A stretch of 44,725 nucleotides of DNA from Clostridium sp. Cult3 (GTDB lineage: Bacteria > Bacillota > Clostridia > Tissierellales > Tepidimicrobiaceae). A model generated the notes under the pieces. It saw only the letters and a program-made list of their open reading frames with translations, had not been told where the DNA came from and searched no databases. The position numbers and the translations under genes are program-made. The DNA lies in NCBI RefSeq assembly GCF_021655115.1, contig NZ_PPXY01000043.1:1-44725 (forward strand), in the 5' to 3' direction. This document shows positions 37,040 to 44,725 of the stretch, in pieces (the first letter of the stretch is position 1; the number at the start of each line of letters is the position of its first letter).

Positions 37040-37061
37040 AAAAAAGGACCCCTAGGTCCTT
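37040..37061 (-). terminator. Terminator after spoVG
   Basis: The stem AAGGACC/GGTCCTT (37044-37050 with 37055-37061) with a 4-base loop is followed on the minus strand by further T residues and begins three bases past the spoVG stop. Confidence 0.88.
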
Positions 37062-37063
37062 AA

Positions 37064-37327
37064 TTACTCAGTTATTAACACTTTTTCGTATTCTTCTAAA
37101 ATTGCATCCTGGATCTTTTTTCTGGTTTCGGCATTAATTGGATGAGCGATGTCTCTAAATTCTCCATCTGCCATCTTTCTACTAGGCATTGCTATAAATA
37201 AACCATTTTGTCCTTCAATTACCTTTATATCATGGACAACAAACTCATCGTCAAAGGTTACGGATACTATTGCCTTCATCTTGCCTTCTTCAGTAACCTT
37301 TCTTATTCTTACGTCAGTTACTTTCAC
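37064..37327 (-). CDS. spoVG: SpoVG, RNA-binding regulator
   Basis: This small 87-residue protein, conserved across Firmicutes, binds nucleic acids. It affects septation and spore cortex in B. subtilis and virulence genes elsewhere. Conserved segments are VTDVRIRKV at the N terminus and the [28 protein letters not shown] region. GTG start, with AGGTGGTG upstream. A near-perfect sigma-H promoter precedes it, and a terminator follows within three bases, so it is monocistronic but positioned to lead into glmU. Confidence 0.98.
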   Translation of the reverse strand: MKVTDVRIRKVTEEGKMKAIVSVTFDDEFVVHDIKVIEGQNGLFIAMPSRKMADGEFRDIAHPINAETRKKIQDAILEEYEKVLITE

Positions 37328-37388
37328 TGATTAATTCACCACCTTCCCTAGAAGTCCAGTTGAAATAATATTATTGAATATTCACTAT

Positions 37389-37415
37389 ATTCTCTATGTT
37401 TTCCAAAAATCCTTC
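37389..37415 (-). promoter_or_regulatory. Sigma-H promoter of spoVG
   Basis: On the minus strand GAAGGATTT (37407-37415), an 11-base spacer and AGAGAAT (37389-37395) match the sigma-H consensus RnAGGAwWW-N11-12-RnnGAAT at every fixed position. B. subtilis spoVG is the classic sigma-H gene. The start codon lies about 60 bases downstream. Confidence 0.85.
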
Positions 37416-37578
37416 TTTTTTTAGAAAGTATTTTGTTTTTTTGCTAAATAACTATCATTCTTCATGGAAAATCACTCCTAAATCTTTTACTTCTTAGTTA
37501 GATATATACCATATATTGCTATCTTTTTAGAAAAATTCAAATCTATGTCATTGTTGCCTTTTTATTATTATAGTAATA

Positions 37579-37587
37579 TGATATAAT
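37579..37587 (+). promoter_or_regulatory. Extended -10 promoter of murC
   Basis: TGATATAAT (TG-A-TATAAT) lies on the plus strand about 105 bases before the murC start. No good -35 box is found at 17 bases, so the TG extension probably compensates. Confidence 0.55.
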
Positions 37588-37692
37588 CAAGCAGTGACAA
37601 AAAAAACTAAATAGAATAAAATAATATTAATATTTAACTTGGTAATAATAGAAAAAGAAACGTTCAATTTGAACCACATAGGAGGTAAGTTT

Positions 37693-39093
37693 ATGTTTAC
37701 ATTTTGCATAAATGACCACAAGTACTCTCACGTGCATTTCATTGGAATTGGTGGAATCAGTATGAGTGGTTTAGCAGAAATTTTAATAACAGAGGGATAT
37801 AAAGTTTCTGGTTCGGATGCAAACAATAGTTATATTGTAGAAAGATTAAAGAAATTAGGTGCTGATATATACATAAACCATAGTAGAGATAATATTAAGG
37901 ATGCCGATCTTGTAGTATATACAGATGCCATATCAAATGATAATGAAGAATTGATGAAAGCTTTAAATGATAATATACCTACTGTAGATAGAGCTACATT
38001 CTTAGGCGCTCTTATGAAAAATTATACTAATTCCATTGCAGTCTCTGGTACCCATGGTAAGACCACCACTACCAGCATGATGGCTACTATACTAAATCGT
38101 TCTACTCTAGACCCTACCATTTTATTGGGGGGACAGTTAAATGAAATAGGTGGAAATGTAAGGCTAGGCTCTAGGGAGCATATATTAACAGAAGCTTGTG
38201 AGTATAAAGGCAATATTTTGAAGTATTTCCCTACTATGGCCATTATATTAAATATGGAAGAAGATCATCTAGATTATTTTAGAAATATTGACCATATTGT
38301 AGATACATTTATGGACTATAGTAGAAACATTCAAGATAATGGATACTTGATAATTAATGCTGATGATGCAAATGCTGAAAAGATTACTAACAGTACGAAT
38401 GTAAATATTATAACCTTTGCAATTAATAGCAAAGCAGATTATACTGCAGAAAATATTTCTTTTAGTCCTGAAGGATATCCTAAGTTTATGCTTAATATAA
38501 AAGGTGAATCCCTTTATCCAGTACAGCTAAGTGTAATGGGAACCCATAATGTATACAATGCCTTAGCTAGTATTGCTGCTACCCACCTATTAGGTGTACC
38601 TATAGAAACCATATTAGATTCTATTAAAAACTATCATGGTGTTCAAAGAAGGCTTGAAGTAAAGGGGATAGTAAATGGAGTAAAAATAATCGATGATTAT
38701 GCTCATCATCCAACAGAAATCCAAGCTTCATTAGAAGCTTTACAAAATTCAACTAAAGGCAATATTTGGTGTGTTTTTCAGCCTCATACCTACACTAGGA
38801 CAAAACTACTATTGGATAGCTTTGCTAAATCCTTTTCAAAGGCAGACAAAGTCATAATTCCTGATATATATGCTGCCCGAGAAAAAGATACTGGATTAAT
38901 CCATTCTACTGATCTAGTAGATGCACTAGTAAAAAAAGGTATAGATGCAAGATATATATCCTCCTTCGAAGATATAGAAAACTACCTATTAGAAAAAGCT
39001 AAAAGTGGCGATGTTATTGTTACAATGGGTGCAGGAAATGTATATACCATTGGAGATGCAATGTTGGAAAGTAGCGAGAAGGAAGCAATTTAA
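37693..39093 (+). CDS. murC: UDP-N-acetylmuramate--L-alanine ligase
   Basis: MurC adds L-Ala to UDP-MurNAc, the first amino acid of the peptidoglycan stem. Mur-ligase motifs are present: the UDP-binding FIGIGGISMSGLAEIL at the N terminus, the ATP loop SGTHGKTTTTSMMA, NMEEDHLDYF, and later MGTHNVYNALASIAA and DDYAHHPTEIQASL. Length is 466 residues from the ATG at 37693, which has AGGAGGT at six-base spacing; an upstream ATG at 37639 is followed by non-family residues and lacks such a site. It is the only plus-strand gene in the window. Confidence 0.97.
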   Translation: MFTFCINDHKYSHVHFIGIGGISMSGLAEILITEGYKVSGSDANNSYIVERLKKLGADIYINHSRDNIKDADLVVYTDAISNDNEELMKALNDNIPTVDRATFLGALMKNYTNSIAVSGTHGKTTTTSMMATILNRSTLDPTILLGGQLNEIGGNVRLGSREHILTEACEYKGNILKYFPTMAIILNMEEDHLDYFRNIDHIVDTFMDYSRNIQDNGYLIINADDANAEKITNSTNVNIITFAINSKADYTAENISFSPEGYPKFMLNIKGESLYPVQLSVMGTHNVYNALASIAATHLLGVPIETILDSIKNYHGVQRRLEVKGIVNGVKIIDDYAHHPTEIQASLEALQNSTKGNIWCVFQPHTYTRTKLLLDSFAKSFSKADKVIIPDIYAAREKDTGLIHSTDLVDALVKKGIDARYISSFEDIENYLLEKAKSGDVIVTMGAGNVYTIGDAMLESSEKEAI

Positions 39094-39120
39094 CCCCCTA
39101 ATGATTTGGGGGTTTTTTTA
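39092..39120 (+). terminator. Terminator after murC
   Basis: AACCCCC and GGGGGTT (39092-39098 with 39108-39114) form a stem with a nine-base loop, followed by seven T on the plus strand. It overlaps the murC stop and contains the stop codon (39098-39100) of the convergent LCP gene. Confidence 0.92.
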
Positions 39121-40087
39121 TATCATAGATATCCTCTAGTAAATCCTTGGTCCTATATGGATCATATATAAAATAAGACAGTAGTTTCCCACCAAAGGGT
39201 CTTAATTCTCCTTCTCCTGGCAATGTCACAATTGAAAAATCTTCAGGTTTAATTCCTATGGCCTTAGTAGCATAAGCTAAACCATCAGTAAGCTTTATAT
39301 CTGTCTTAACATATTCAAATCCCTTTCTAACGACTATTGGTAGCCGATAGGACAGGGACTTTTTTATAAAGGACTGGATAAACTGTTGCTGGGCTTTAAT
39401 TCGACCTAAATCCCCGTCTATATATCCTTTCTTGTTGTTTCCTTTCCTATATCTTAAAAAATTTAAAGAATCTTTCCCATCTAATACTTGTCTTCCTTCT
39501 TTTATATCGATGTTTAAAGGGGGATCTGCAGTAGGATCTCTATACTTCATAGGAAAAGGCACCATAACTTCTACCCCTCCTATTGCATCTACTATATTTT
39601 CTACTCCTTCATAATCCATCATTATATAATGATGAATTGGTGCTCCCTCTAGTATATGAGATAGGGCTTTTTTTACACCTCCTATGCCATGATCACCATA
39701 TATTGCATTTATTTTTCTCTGCTCAGCCCCATCATAACCTTTTCTATGAATATAGGTATCTCGAGGTATAGATATTCCATCCACCTTTTTATTATCTAGA
39801 TCAACAGAAGCGAATATTATAGAATCCGTCCTTATATCTTCCATACCAAGTATCATTATGTTAACTCTGTTGCTATCTTTAAATGCTTCGTCAAGGGACG
39901 TATATCTATCTTCTGTATTATTTGTTTTTTTCGTATCACCACTATCCTTTGGCCTCTGATACCTTGCGCCAGATATTTGAGAATGTATTTGTGATTCGCT
40001 AGCTTTTAAATAAGAATAAGAACCTAAAAATATAGCAGTAGAAAAAAACAAAAGGGACACAATAAAGGTACTCCAAAATCGTTTCAT
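39098..40087 (-). CDS. LytR-CpsA-Psr family cell-wall ligase
   Basis: This 329-residue LCP protein probably transfers teichoic-acid-like polymers from lipid carriers to peptidoglycan outside the cell. The N-terminal membrane helix (about 6-27) is followed by a ~60-residue linker. The LCP domain has conserved arginines and aspartates (ILGMEDIRTDSIIFASVD, VDGISIPRDTYI, KINAIYGDHGIGGVKKA, VDAIGGVEVMVPFPM, DSLNFLRYRKGN, DLGRIKAQQQFI). ATG has GGAAGGTGG upstream. It converges on murC and is followed by no separate terminator of its own. Several LCP paralogues are common per genome, so I give no symbol. Confidence 0.93.
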   Translation of the reverse strand: MKRFWSTFIVSLLFFSTAIFLGSYSYLKASESQIHSQISGARYQRPKDSGDTKKTNNTEDRYTSLDEAFKDSNRVNIMILGMEDIRTDSIIFASVDLDNKKVDGISIPRDTYIHRKGYDGAEQRKINAIYGDHGIGGVKKALSHILEGAPIHHYIMMDYEGVENIVDAIGGVEVMVPFPMKYRDPTADPPLNIDIKEGRQVLDGKDSLNFLRYRKGNNKKGYIDGDLGRIKAQQQFIQSFIKKSLSYRLPIVVRKGFEYVKTDIKLTDGLAYATKAIGIKPEDFSIVTLPGEGELRPFGGKLLSYFIYDPYRTKDLLEDIYDIKKPPNH

Positions 40088-40152
40088 CTAATAGCCACCT
40101 TCCAAAAAAGATATTTTTATATATTGTGTCCAATATATACTTTTATATAGCA

Positions 40153-40178
40153 AAATTCCCTAGTTAACTAGGGAATTT
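40153..40178. terminator. Bidirectional terminator after hbd
   Basis: AAATTCCCTAG and CTAGGGAATTT (40153-40163 with 40168-40178) form an eleven-base-pair stem with a 4-base loop, four bases past the hbd stop, with only short T flanks on either strand. Confidence 0.8.
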
Positions 40179-40181
40179 CTA

Positions 40182-41036
40182 CTATTTACTATAATCAAAA
40201 AATCCTTTTTTGGTCTTTCTACCTAGTAAATCTCCTCTAACCATCTTCCTCAATAGCGGATGAGCTCTATATTTTGAATCTTTAAACTCATCATATAGCA
40301 CATCCATAATGGCTAAGCAAACGTCTAAGCCTATTAGGTCAGCTAGAGCTAAAGGTCCCATTGGGTGATTTGCACCTAGTTTCATAGCTTCATCAATATC
40401 CTCTGCAGTAGCAACTCCATCACCAAGTATACCCACAGCTTCATTGATCATAGGAATGAGTATTCTATTTACCACAAATCCTGGAGCTTCCTCTACTTCC
40501 ACTGGGGTTTTGCCTAAGGCCTTCGACAACTCTACTATAGTGTCCTTTGTCTCTTCGGAAGTTCCTATTCCTTTTATTACCTCCACCAATTTCATAACTG
40601 GAACTGGATTAAAAAAGTGCATACCTATCACCTTATCAGCCCTGTTGGTAACGCTTGCTATTTCGGTAATGGATAAGGATGAAGTATTGGTAGCTAATAT
40701 TGTATCTCCTTTTAATAGCTCATCTAATCTTTTAAATGTTTCCTTCTTTACATCTATATCTTCAGCTATTGCCTCAACGATTAGATCACAATCCTTTAAA
40801 TCTTCATACTGGGTTGTTATTTCTACCTTTTTTAGTATAGTTTTCTTGTCTTCTTGGGTAATCCTTTCTTTCTTAACCATCCTATCTAAATTCCTATTCA
40901 CGGTTTTTAGACTGCCTCTTGGATCAGAGGAATCCACATCTCTAACCCACATTACCACATCATAACCCTTCTGAGCAAATACTTGAACTATCCCTGACGC
41001 CATAGTTCCTCTGCCCAATACTCCAATCTTTTTCAC
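40182..41036 (-). CDS. hbd: 3-hydroxybutyryl-CoA dehydrogenase
   Basis: Hbd interconverts acetoacetyl-CoA and 3-hydroxybutyryl-CoA with NAD(P)H. In clostridia it acts in butyrate formation or, reversed, in beta-oxidation. The N-terminal Rossmann loop is GRGTMASGI (8-16). Signatures further on are ATNTSSLSITEIA, GMHFFNPVPVMKLVEVI, the catalytic-His region, and GFVVNRILIPMINEAV plus GANHPMGPLALADLIGLD in the helical dimerisation domain. The 284-residue length is standard. GTG start, with GGGGGTG upstream. It follows crt by 17 bases as one unit. Thiolase and acyl-CoA dehydrogenase genes are not in this window. Confidence 0.96.
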   Translation of the reverse strand: MKKIGVLGRGTMASGIVQVFAQKGYDVVMWVRDVDSSDPRGSLKTVNRNLDRMVKKERITQEDKKTILKKVEITTQYEDLKDCDLIVEAIAEDIDVKKETFKRLDELLKGDTILATNTSSLSITEIASVTNRADKVIGMHFFNPVPVMKLVEVIKGIGTSEETKDTIVELSKALGKTPVEVEEAPGFVVNRILIPMINEAVGILGDGVATAEDIDEAMKLGANHPMGPLALADLIGLDVCLAIMDVLYDEFKDSKYRAHPLLRKMVRGDLLGRKTKKGFFDYSK

Positions 41037-41053
41037 ATAAACACCCCCAAATT

Positions 41054-41839
41054 TTATCTTAATTTATAGTTTGGCTTGCGTTTTTCTAAAAACGCCTCCA
41101 TACCTTCTATTTGATCTTCCGTAGCAAAACATAATCCAAAAAGGTCCTTTTCAATGCTCATTCCTGTTTCAATATCTGTTTCTATTCCCTTATTAATAGC
41201 AGTCTTTGCAAATCTCACTGCAATCTGTCCATTGGTTCCAATTTTTTTAGCCATAGCCAAGGCCTCATCCATCAGTTCCTCTTCTGGAACCACTTTGTTT
41301 ACTAGACCTATTCTACAAGCCTCCTTAGCACCAATCATTTCAGCAGTAAATATTAATTCTTTAGCCTTTCCCATCCCAACAATCCGAGCTAATCTCTGAG
41401 TTCCTGCAAAGCCTGGAATGATTCCAAGACCTACCTCTGGTTGTCCAAACTTTGCCTTTTCAGAAGCTATTATAATATCGCAGCACATAGCTAGTTCACA
41501 GCCACCACCTAAGGCAAAACCATTTACAGCAGCTATTATAGGTTTTTCCATTAGTTCTATCTTTCTAAAAAGTTTTAACCCTTTGTCTGCAAACCTTCTA
41601 GCTGCTAACATATCCATACCCTTCATCTCACCAATATCTGCACCAGCTACAAAAGCTCTCCCTTCCCCTGTTATGATGAGTATATGTACATCTTTATCTT
41701 CTATTATCATATCTATAGCCTTGTCCAATTCATCTAACACCTTAGAATTCAATGCATTTAAAGCATCAGATCTACTAATAGATAATATGCCTACATTGTC
41801 CTTCCTTTCAAATAACAAGTATTGAAAATTCACCTTCAT
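41054..41839 (-). CDS. crt: Enoyl-CoA hydratase / crotonase
   Basis: This 261-residue crotonase-fold enzyme hydrates crotonyl-CoA to 3-hydroxybutyryl-CoA, the substrate of the adjacent hbd product. The oxyanion-hole segments are GRAFVAGADIGEM and VNGFALGGGCELAMCCDI, and the catalytic glutamates fall in the regions KFGQPEVGLGIIPGFAGTQRL. GGAGGG immediately abuts the ATG at 41839, while a GTG two codons later has seven-base spacing, so the real start may be 41833. Substrate chain length cannot be told from sequence alone. Confidence 0.95.
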   Translation of the reverse strand: MKVNFQYLLFERKDNVGILSISRSDALNALNSKVLDELDKAIDMIIEDKDVHILIITGEGRAFVAGADIGEMKGMDMLAARRFADKGLKLFRKIELMEKPIIAAVNGFALGGGCELAMCCDIIIASEKAKFGQPEVGLGIIPGFAGTQRLARIVGMGKAKELIFTAEMIGAKEACRIGLVNKVVPEEELMDEALAMAKKIGTNGQIAVRFAKTAINKGIETDIETGMSIEKDLFGLCFATEDQIEGMEAFLEKRKPNYKLR

Positions 41840-41959
41840 CCCTCCTTTGAATCCTTTGAATATTCAGATAACCTTAACCATATATTATCAAAATTTTCAT
41901 AACAATACAATAGTCCTTGTTATTTTATTAACGATTCTAGTTTTGAGTTTTGTTTATTA

Positions 41960-41999
41960 AATAAATCCTGCTGTAAGTTTACTTACAACAGGATTTATT
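41960..41999. terminator. Hairpin terminator after pgi
   Basis: AATAAATCCTG and CAGGATTTATT (41960-41970 with 41989-41999) plus inner TGTAAG/CTTACA pairs form a long interrupted stem just past the pgi stop. The T tract on the minus strand is weak (TTATTTAAT), so termination efficiency is uncertain. Confidence 0.7.
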
Positions 42000-42006
42000 A
42001 TGAGAT

Positions 42007-43314
42007 CTAATATCCTGGTTTCCCTAGTAATCTAAACATATTCTTCTTGTATTCTTCAACTCCTGGTTGGTCAAAGGGATTTACTCCCAGCATGTATCCA
42101 CTGACAGCACAGGATTTTTCAAAAAAGTATATTAGTTTTCCAAAATAGTATTCATTCATCTCAGGTAAACCTATGACTAAGTTTGGTACTTCCCCTTTAG
42201 TATGGGCTATCAAGGTGCCCTCAAAAGCTTTTTTGTTTACAAAATCTATACTCTTGCCTGATAAGAAGTTTAAACCATCCAAATTGTCTTTATCATTTTC
42301 AATCGCTATATCCCTTTTAGGCCGTTCTACATGTATAGTAGTTTCAAATATATTTCTTTTACCATCTTGTATCAACTGTCCTATAGAATGGAGATCGGTA
42401 GTAAAATTAGCCGATGCTGGATATATCCCTTTGCCATCCTTGCCTTCTGATTCTCCATATAGTTGCTTCCACCATTCCATCAAATAATAAAGATAGGGTT
42501 CATAGTTTACAAGGATTTCTATTTCTTTCCCCTTATTGTACAATATATTTCTTGTAGCTGCATATTGGTAGCATATATTGTCTTGTAAATTATTTAATGA
42601 GTACTCCTCCCTGCCTTCAAATGCCCCTGCCATAATCTGTTCTATATCTATCCCTGAAACGGCTATGGGTAGTAATCCTACTGCTGTAAATATGGAATAT
42701 CTACCCCCTATATTATCTGGAATTACAAATGTAGTATAGCCTTCTCTTTCAGCTAGCTCTCTCAATGCACCTTTGGATTTATCTGTAGTTACATATATTC
42801 TCTCCCTTGATCTTTCCTTTCCATATTTATCTTCCATATAGGATTTAAATAATCTAAAGGCCAAAGCTGGCTCCGTAGTAGTTCCAGATTTGGATATTAC
42901 ATTTAAGCTTACATCCTTACCCTCTAATACATCAAATAAATCAGATATGTAGCTACTACTCATATTATTACCTACATAATATATTTTTGGACCAGTTCTT
43001 TTATCGTCAGGTAAACTATTATAAAAACTATGGTTTAAAGCCTCTATACAAGCCCTAGCTCCAAGATAGGAGCCTCCTATCCCTATAATTATGAATACTT
43101 GGGAATTTTCCTGAATCTTTTCAGCTGTCTTACGAATCTTCAAAAATTCTTTCCTATCATAATCTTTGGGCAAATCTATCCATCCTGTAAAATCACTACC
43201 AGGCCCTTTGTTTTCATGAAGCAGATTGTGAGAAATACCTATTAAAGGCTCCATATACTCCATTTCATGTCCTTCAATAAAACTATTGGAATAGTCAAAT
43301 GTGATCTTATCCAT
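42007..43314 (-). CDS. pgi: Glucose-6-phosphate isomerase
   Basis: Pgi interconverts glucose 6-phosphate and fructose 6-phosphate in glycolysis and supplies F6P for amino-sugar synthesis. The 435-residue protein matches the shorter Gram-positive type. Visible are [19 protein letters not shown], the sugar-phosphate loop [39 protein letters not shown] and the C-terminal [11 protein letters not shown] with the catalytic lysine region. ATG has GGAGG upstream. It stands alone with a terminator on both sides. Confidence 0.98.
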   Translation of the reverse strand: MDKITFDYSNSFIEGHEMEYMEPLIGISHNLLHENKGPGSDFTGWIDLPKDYDRKEFLKIRKTAEKIQENSQVFIIIGIGGSYLGARACIEALNHSFYNSLPDDKRTGPKIYYVGNNMSSSYISDLFDVLEGKDVSLNVISKSGTTTEPALAFRLFKSYMEDKYGKERSRERIYVTTDKSKGALRELAEREGYTTFVIPDNIGGRYSIFTAVGLLPIAVSGIDIEQIMAGAFEGREEYSLNNLQDNICYQYAATRNILYNKGKEIEILVNYEPYLYYLMEWWKQLYGESEGKDGKGIYPASANFTTDLHSIGQLIQDGKRNIFETTIHVERPKRDIAIENDKDNLDGLNFLSGKSIDFVNKKAFEGTLIAHTKGEVPNLVIGLPEMNEYYFGKLIYFFEKSCAVSGYMLGVNPFDQPGVEEYKKNMFRLLGKPGY

Positions 43315-43380
43315 GATTAAACCTCCATTATATTATTAAATATAGTGTATATTATATCATTAAATGATACTTCTATGCCA

Positions 43381-43416
43381 AAAAAAGCAAACGCCTCAGA
43401 ATTTCTCCTGAAGCGT
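43381..43416 (-). terminator. Terminator after the PP2C gene
   Basis: ACGCTTCAG and CTGAGGCGT (minus strand; 43408-43416 with 43391-43399) pair, followed after a few bases by a seven-T run. It begins five bases past the stop codon of the PAS-PP2C gene. Confidence 0.88.
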
Positions 43417-43421
43417 ATATA

Positions 43422-44546
43422 TCAGTTTAAGACCTCCATAAGTACCATAGCAAAGTCGTCTTCCTGTTCTCCCCATCTGAAGCCTTCCACTTCTTTGACA
43501 ATTGCATCTAAAATTCCAGTTTCATTTTTCTTAATCACATCGACTACCCTATTTACACCAAACTCTGTCCCATCTATATTTTTTACTTCTGTTATTCCAT
43601 CGGTGTAGAATAATATCCTATCTTCCCTATTTAGTTGAATTTCATTTTCCTCATAGTATATTTCATTAAATATTAAGGATATGGGAAATCCCTTTGTCTT
43701 TAGCAATGTGATTTGATTAGTATTAAATCTGATAGGAATACAATTGTGACCTGCATTCGAATATTTAAGATGATTATTTTTTGTATTGTATACTGCATAG
43801 AAAATGGTAAAATACTTATCTGCACCAAGGTTTAATGTAATAAACCTTTTGTGAAGTTCTGTTAAAGCAGCAGCTGGACTTAATATGTCGTCTTTTATGG
43901 CCCGCATAGTTTGTCTAACAAACATAGTCATCATAGAAGCAGTAACTCCATGTCCAACTACATCGCAGATATATATACCTATATTGTCTTCATCTATATA
44001 GTATATATCGAACATATCTCCACTTAGCATTTCACAAGGTTTGTAAAGATGATCTATTTTTAGTTTGTCATATATACCCTTTTTTGGTAATATCCTACGT
44101 TGAAGCCTTTTTGCAAACAATAAATCCTTGCTCATCTTCTTATTTTTCTCTATAAGCTCCAGTTCCAGCTTACGCTCCCTAGTTACATCTCTAAACACCT
44201 CTACTGCAGCTATAGCCTCCCCCTCATAGTCTAAAACAGGAGAACTTTTTACCGAAAAATATTTTCCATTGATAACCTCTTCTTTTTGGATTGTTTCCTT
44301 GGTTTCAATGCTCCTTCTTGAAATACAAAAACCACATGGTTTATCTGCACCATGAGCCCTATAACATTTCATACCAACTATACTGTCTCCTAAGGAGTCC
44401 TTCATAGATCTGTTTGCATATATGATATTACCATTATAATCTACTACCCTAACCCAATCTGCCATACTTTCAAGCACATGATAATTTAGCATTCCATATT
44501 CTTTTGCCCTTGCTTCTAAAGAATTAATATATTCTTTTCTTAGCAT
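43422..44546 (-). CDS. PAS-domain PP2C/SpoIIE-type protein phosphatase
   Basis: This 374-residue cytoplasmic signalling protein has an N-terminal PAS domain (about 20-130) and a short coiled linker. Its RsbU/SpoIIE-like PP2C domain (about 160-374) has acidic metal ligands in LSGDMFDIYYI, YICDVVGHGVTAS, FYTDGITEVKN and EDDFAMVLM. The PAS domain contains a cysteine motif, KCYRAHGADKPCGFC, which could bind a metal or sense redox. Such phosphatases usually act on an anti-sigma-factor antagonist, but no partner gene is in the window. ATG has AGGTG upstream. It is distinct from SpoIIE itself, lacking membrane segments. Confidence 0.92.
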   Translation of the reverse strand: MLRKEYINSLEARAKEYGMLNYHVLESMADWVRVVDYNGNIIYANRSMKDSLGDSIVGMKCYRAHGADKPCGFCISRRSIETKETIQKEEVINGKYFSVKSSPVLDYEGEAIAAVEVFRDVTRERKLELELIEKNKKMSKDLLFAKRLQRRILPKKGIYDKLKIDHLYKPCEMLSGDMFDIYYIDEDNIGIYICDVVGHGVTASMMTMFVRQTMRAIKDDILSPAAALTELHKRFITLNLGADKYFTIFYAVYNTKNNHLKYSNAGHNCIPIRFNTNQITLLKTKGFPISLIFNEIYYEENEIQLNREDRILFYTDGITEVKNIDGTEFGVNRVVDVIKKNETGILDAIVKEVEGFRWGEQEDDFAMVLMEVLN

Positions 44547-44582
44547 AAAATCACCTGATAATAATATTAAATACTTGTTTTT

Positions 44583-44611
44583 ATAATATCATACTAACTT
44601 TTAAAACACAA
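44583..44611 (-). promoter_or_regulatory. Promoter of the PAS-PP2C gene
   Basis: On the minus strand, TTGTGT (44606-44611), a 17-base spacer ending TGA, and TATTAT (44583-44588) form a sigma-A promoter with an extended -10, about 37 bases before the start codon. The remaining ~110 bases to the window edge hold no recognisable gene. Confidence 0.55.
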
Positions 44612-44725
44612 AGTTTTTTTATTATCCGATAGTGTCAAGTAATTGTAGGAAATGAATAGTCGTAATATCCCCATATTTTTTGAATATGACTAATGCAGCC
44701 ATTCCCCTAAATTATTTTTATAGAT

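Larger units (their letters stand above)
37328..37692. other. Divergent intergenic region between spoVG and murC
   Basis: About 365 bases of very AT-rich DNA. It carries the sigma-H-type spoVG promoter (37389-37415) leftward and an extended -10 promoter for murC (37579-37587) rightward. Apart from these I see no gene, riboswitch or repeat. Confidence 0.7.

Overview
This is a low-GC, AT-rich window from an anaerobic, endospore-forming Firmicute, most likely in Clostridia/Tissierellia. The inference rests on low GC, strong purine-rich ribosome binding sites with many TTG and GTG starts, a dense set of sporulation genes (spoVG, spoVT, spoVB, yabP, yabQ, spoIIE, yabS, yabT), crotonase and 3-hydroxybutyryl-CoA dehydrogenase genes of the butyrate type, and a biotin- and Na+-dependent methylmalonyl-CoA decarboxylase. 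Genus cannot be fixed without comparing the partial 16S sequence.

Layout: almost everything is on the minus strand, so transcription runs from high to low coordinates. Only murC (37.7-39.1 kb) is on the plus strand. At the left edge lies the 5' end of a 16S rRNA gene reading out of the window, behind three tandem sigma-A-type promoters. From 37.3 kb down to 1.6 kb the order is spoVG, glmU, prs, pth, mfd, prsA, spoVT, spoVB, mazG, hup, rqcP, yabP, yabQ, divIC, yabR, spoIIE, yabS, yabT, tilS, hpt, ftsH, (propionate island), panT-like, coaX, dusB, unknown gene, greA, lysS, then two uracil-DNA glycosylases and the rRNA operon. This is the well-known Bacillus subtilis spoVG-to-rrn gene order. The B. 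subtilis genes ctc and fin, which flank pth there, are not seen here.

The main departure is an eight-gene block at 7.6-14.6 kb between ftsH and the panT-like/coaX pair. It encodes a split B12-dependent methylmalonyl-CoA mutase, MeaB, methylmalonyl-CoA epimerase and four subunits of a Na+-pumping decarboxylase. Together these would turn succinyl-CoA into propionyl-CoA while exporting Na+. The block has its own promoter and a nearby perfect palindrome.

Right of murC are an LCP cell-wall ligase, a crt-hbd pair (fatty acyl or butyrate metabolism), pgi and a PAS-PP2C phosphatase.

Regulation that can be read directly: many sigma-A promoters; two sigma-H-type promoters with the same 11-base spacer (spoVG and hup); a spoIIE promoter with an unusual 21-base spacer, as expected for Spo0A activation; and many intrinsic terminators, several overlapping stop codons. 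I found no CRISPR array, insertion sequence, phage, tRNA gene or clear riboswitch, and no convincing new multi-gene system. The most worthwhile oddities are the Fe-S-less glycosylase paralogue, the circularly permuted VWA protein, the apparent ATT-started unknown gene, and the promoter architectures.
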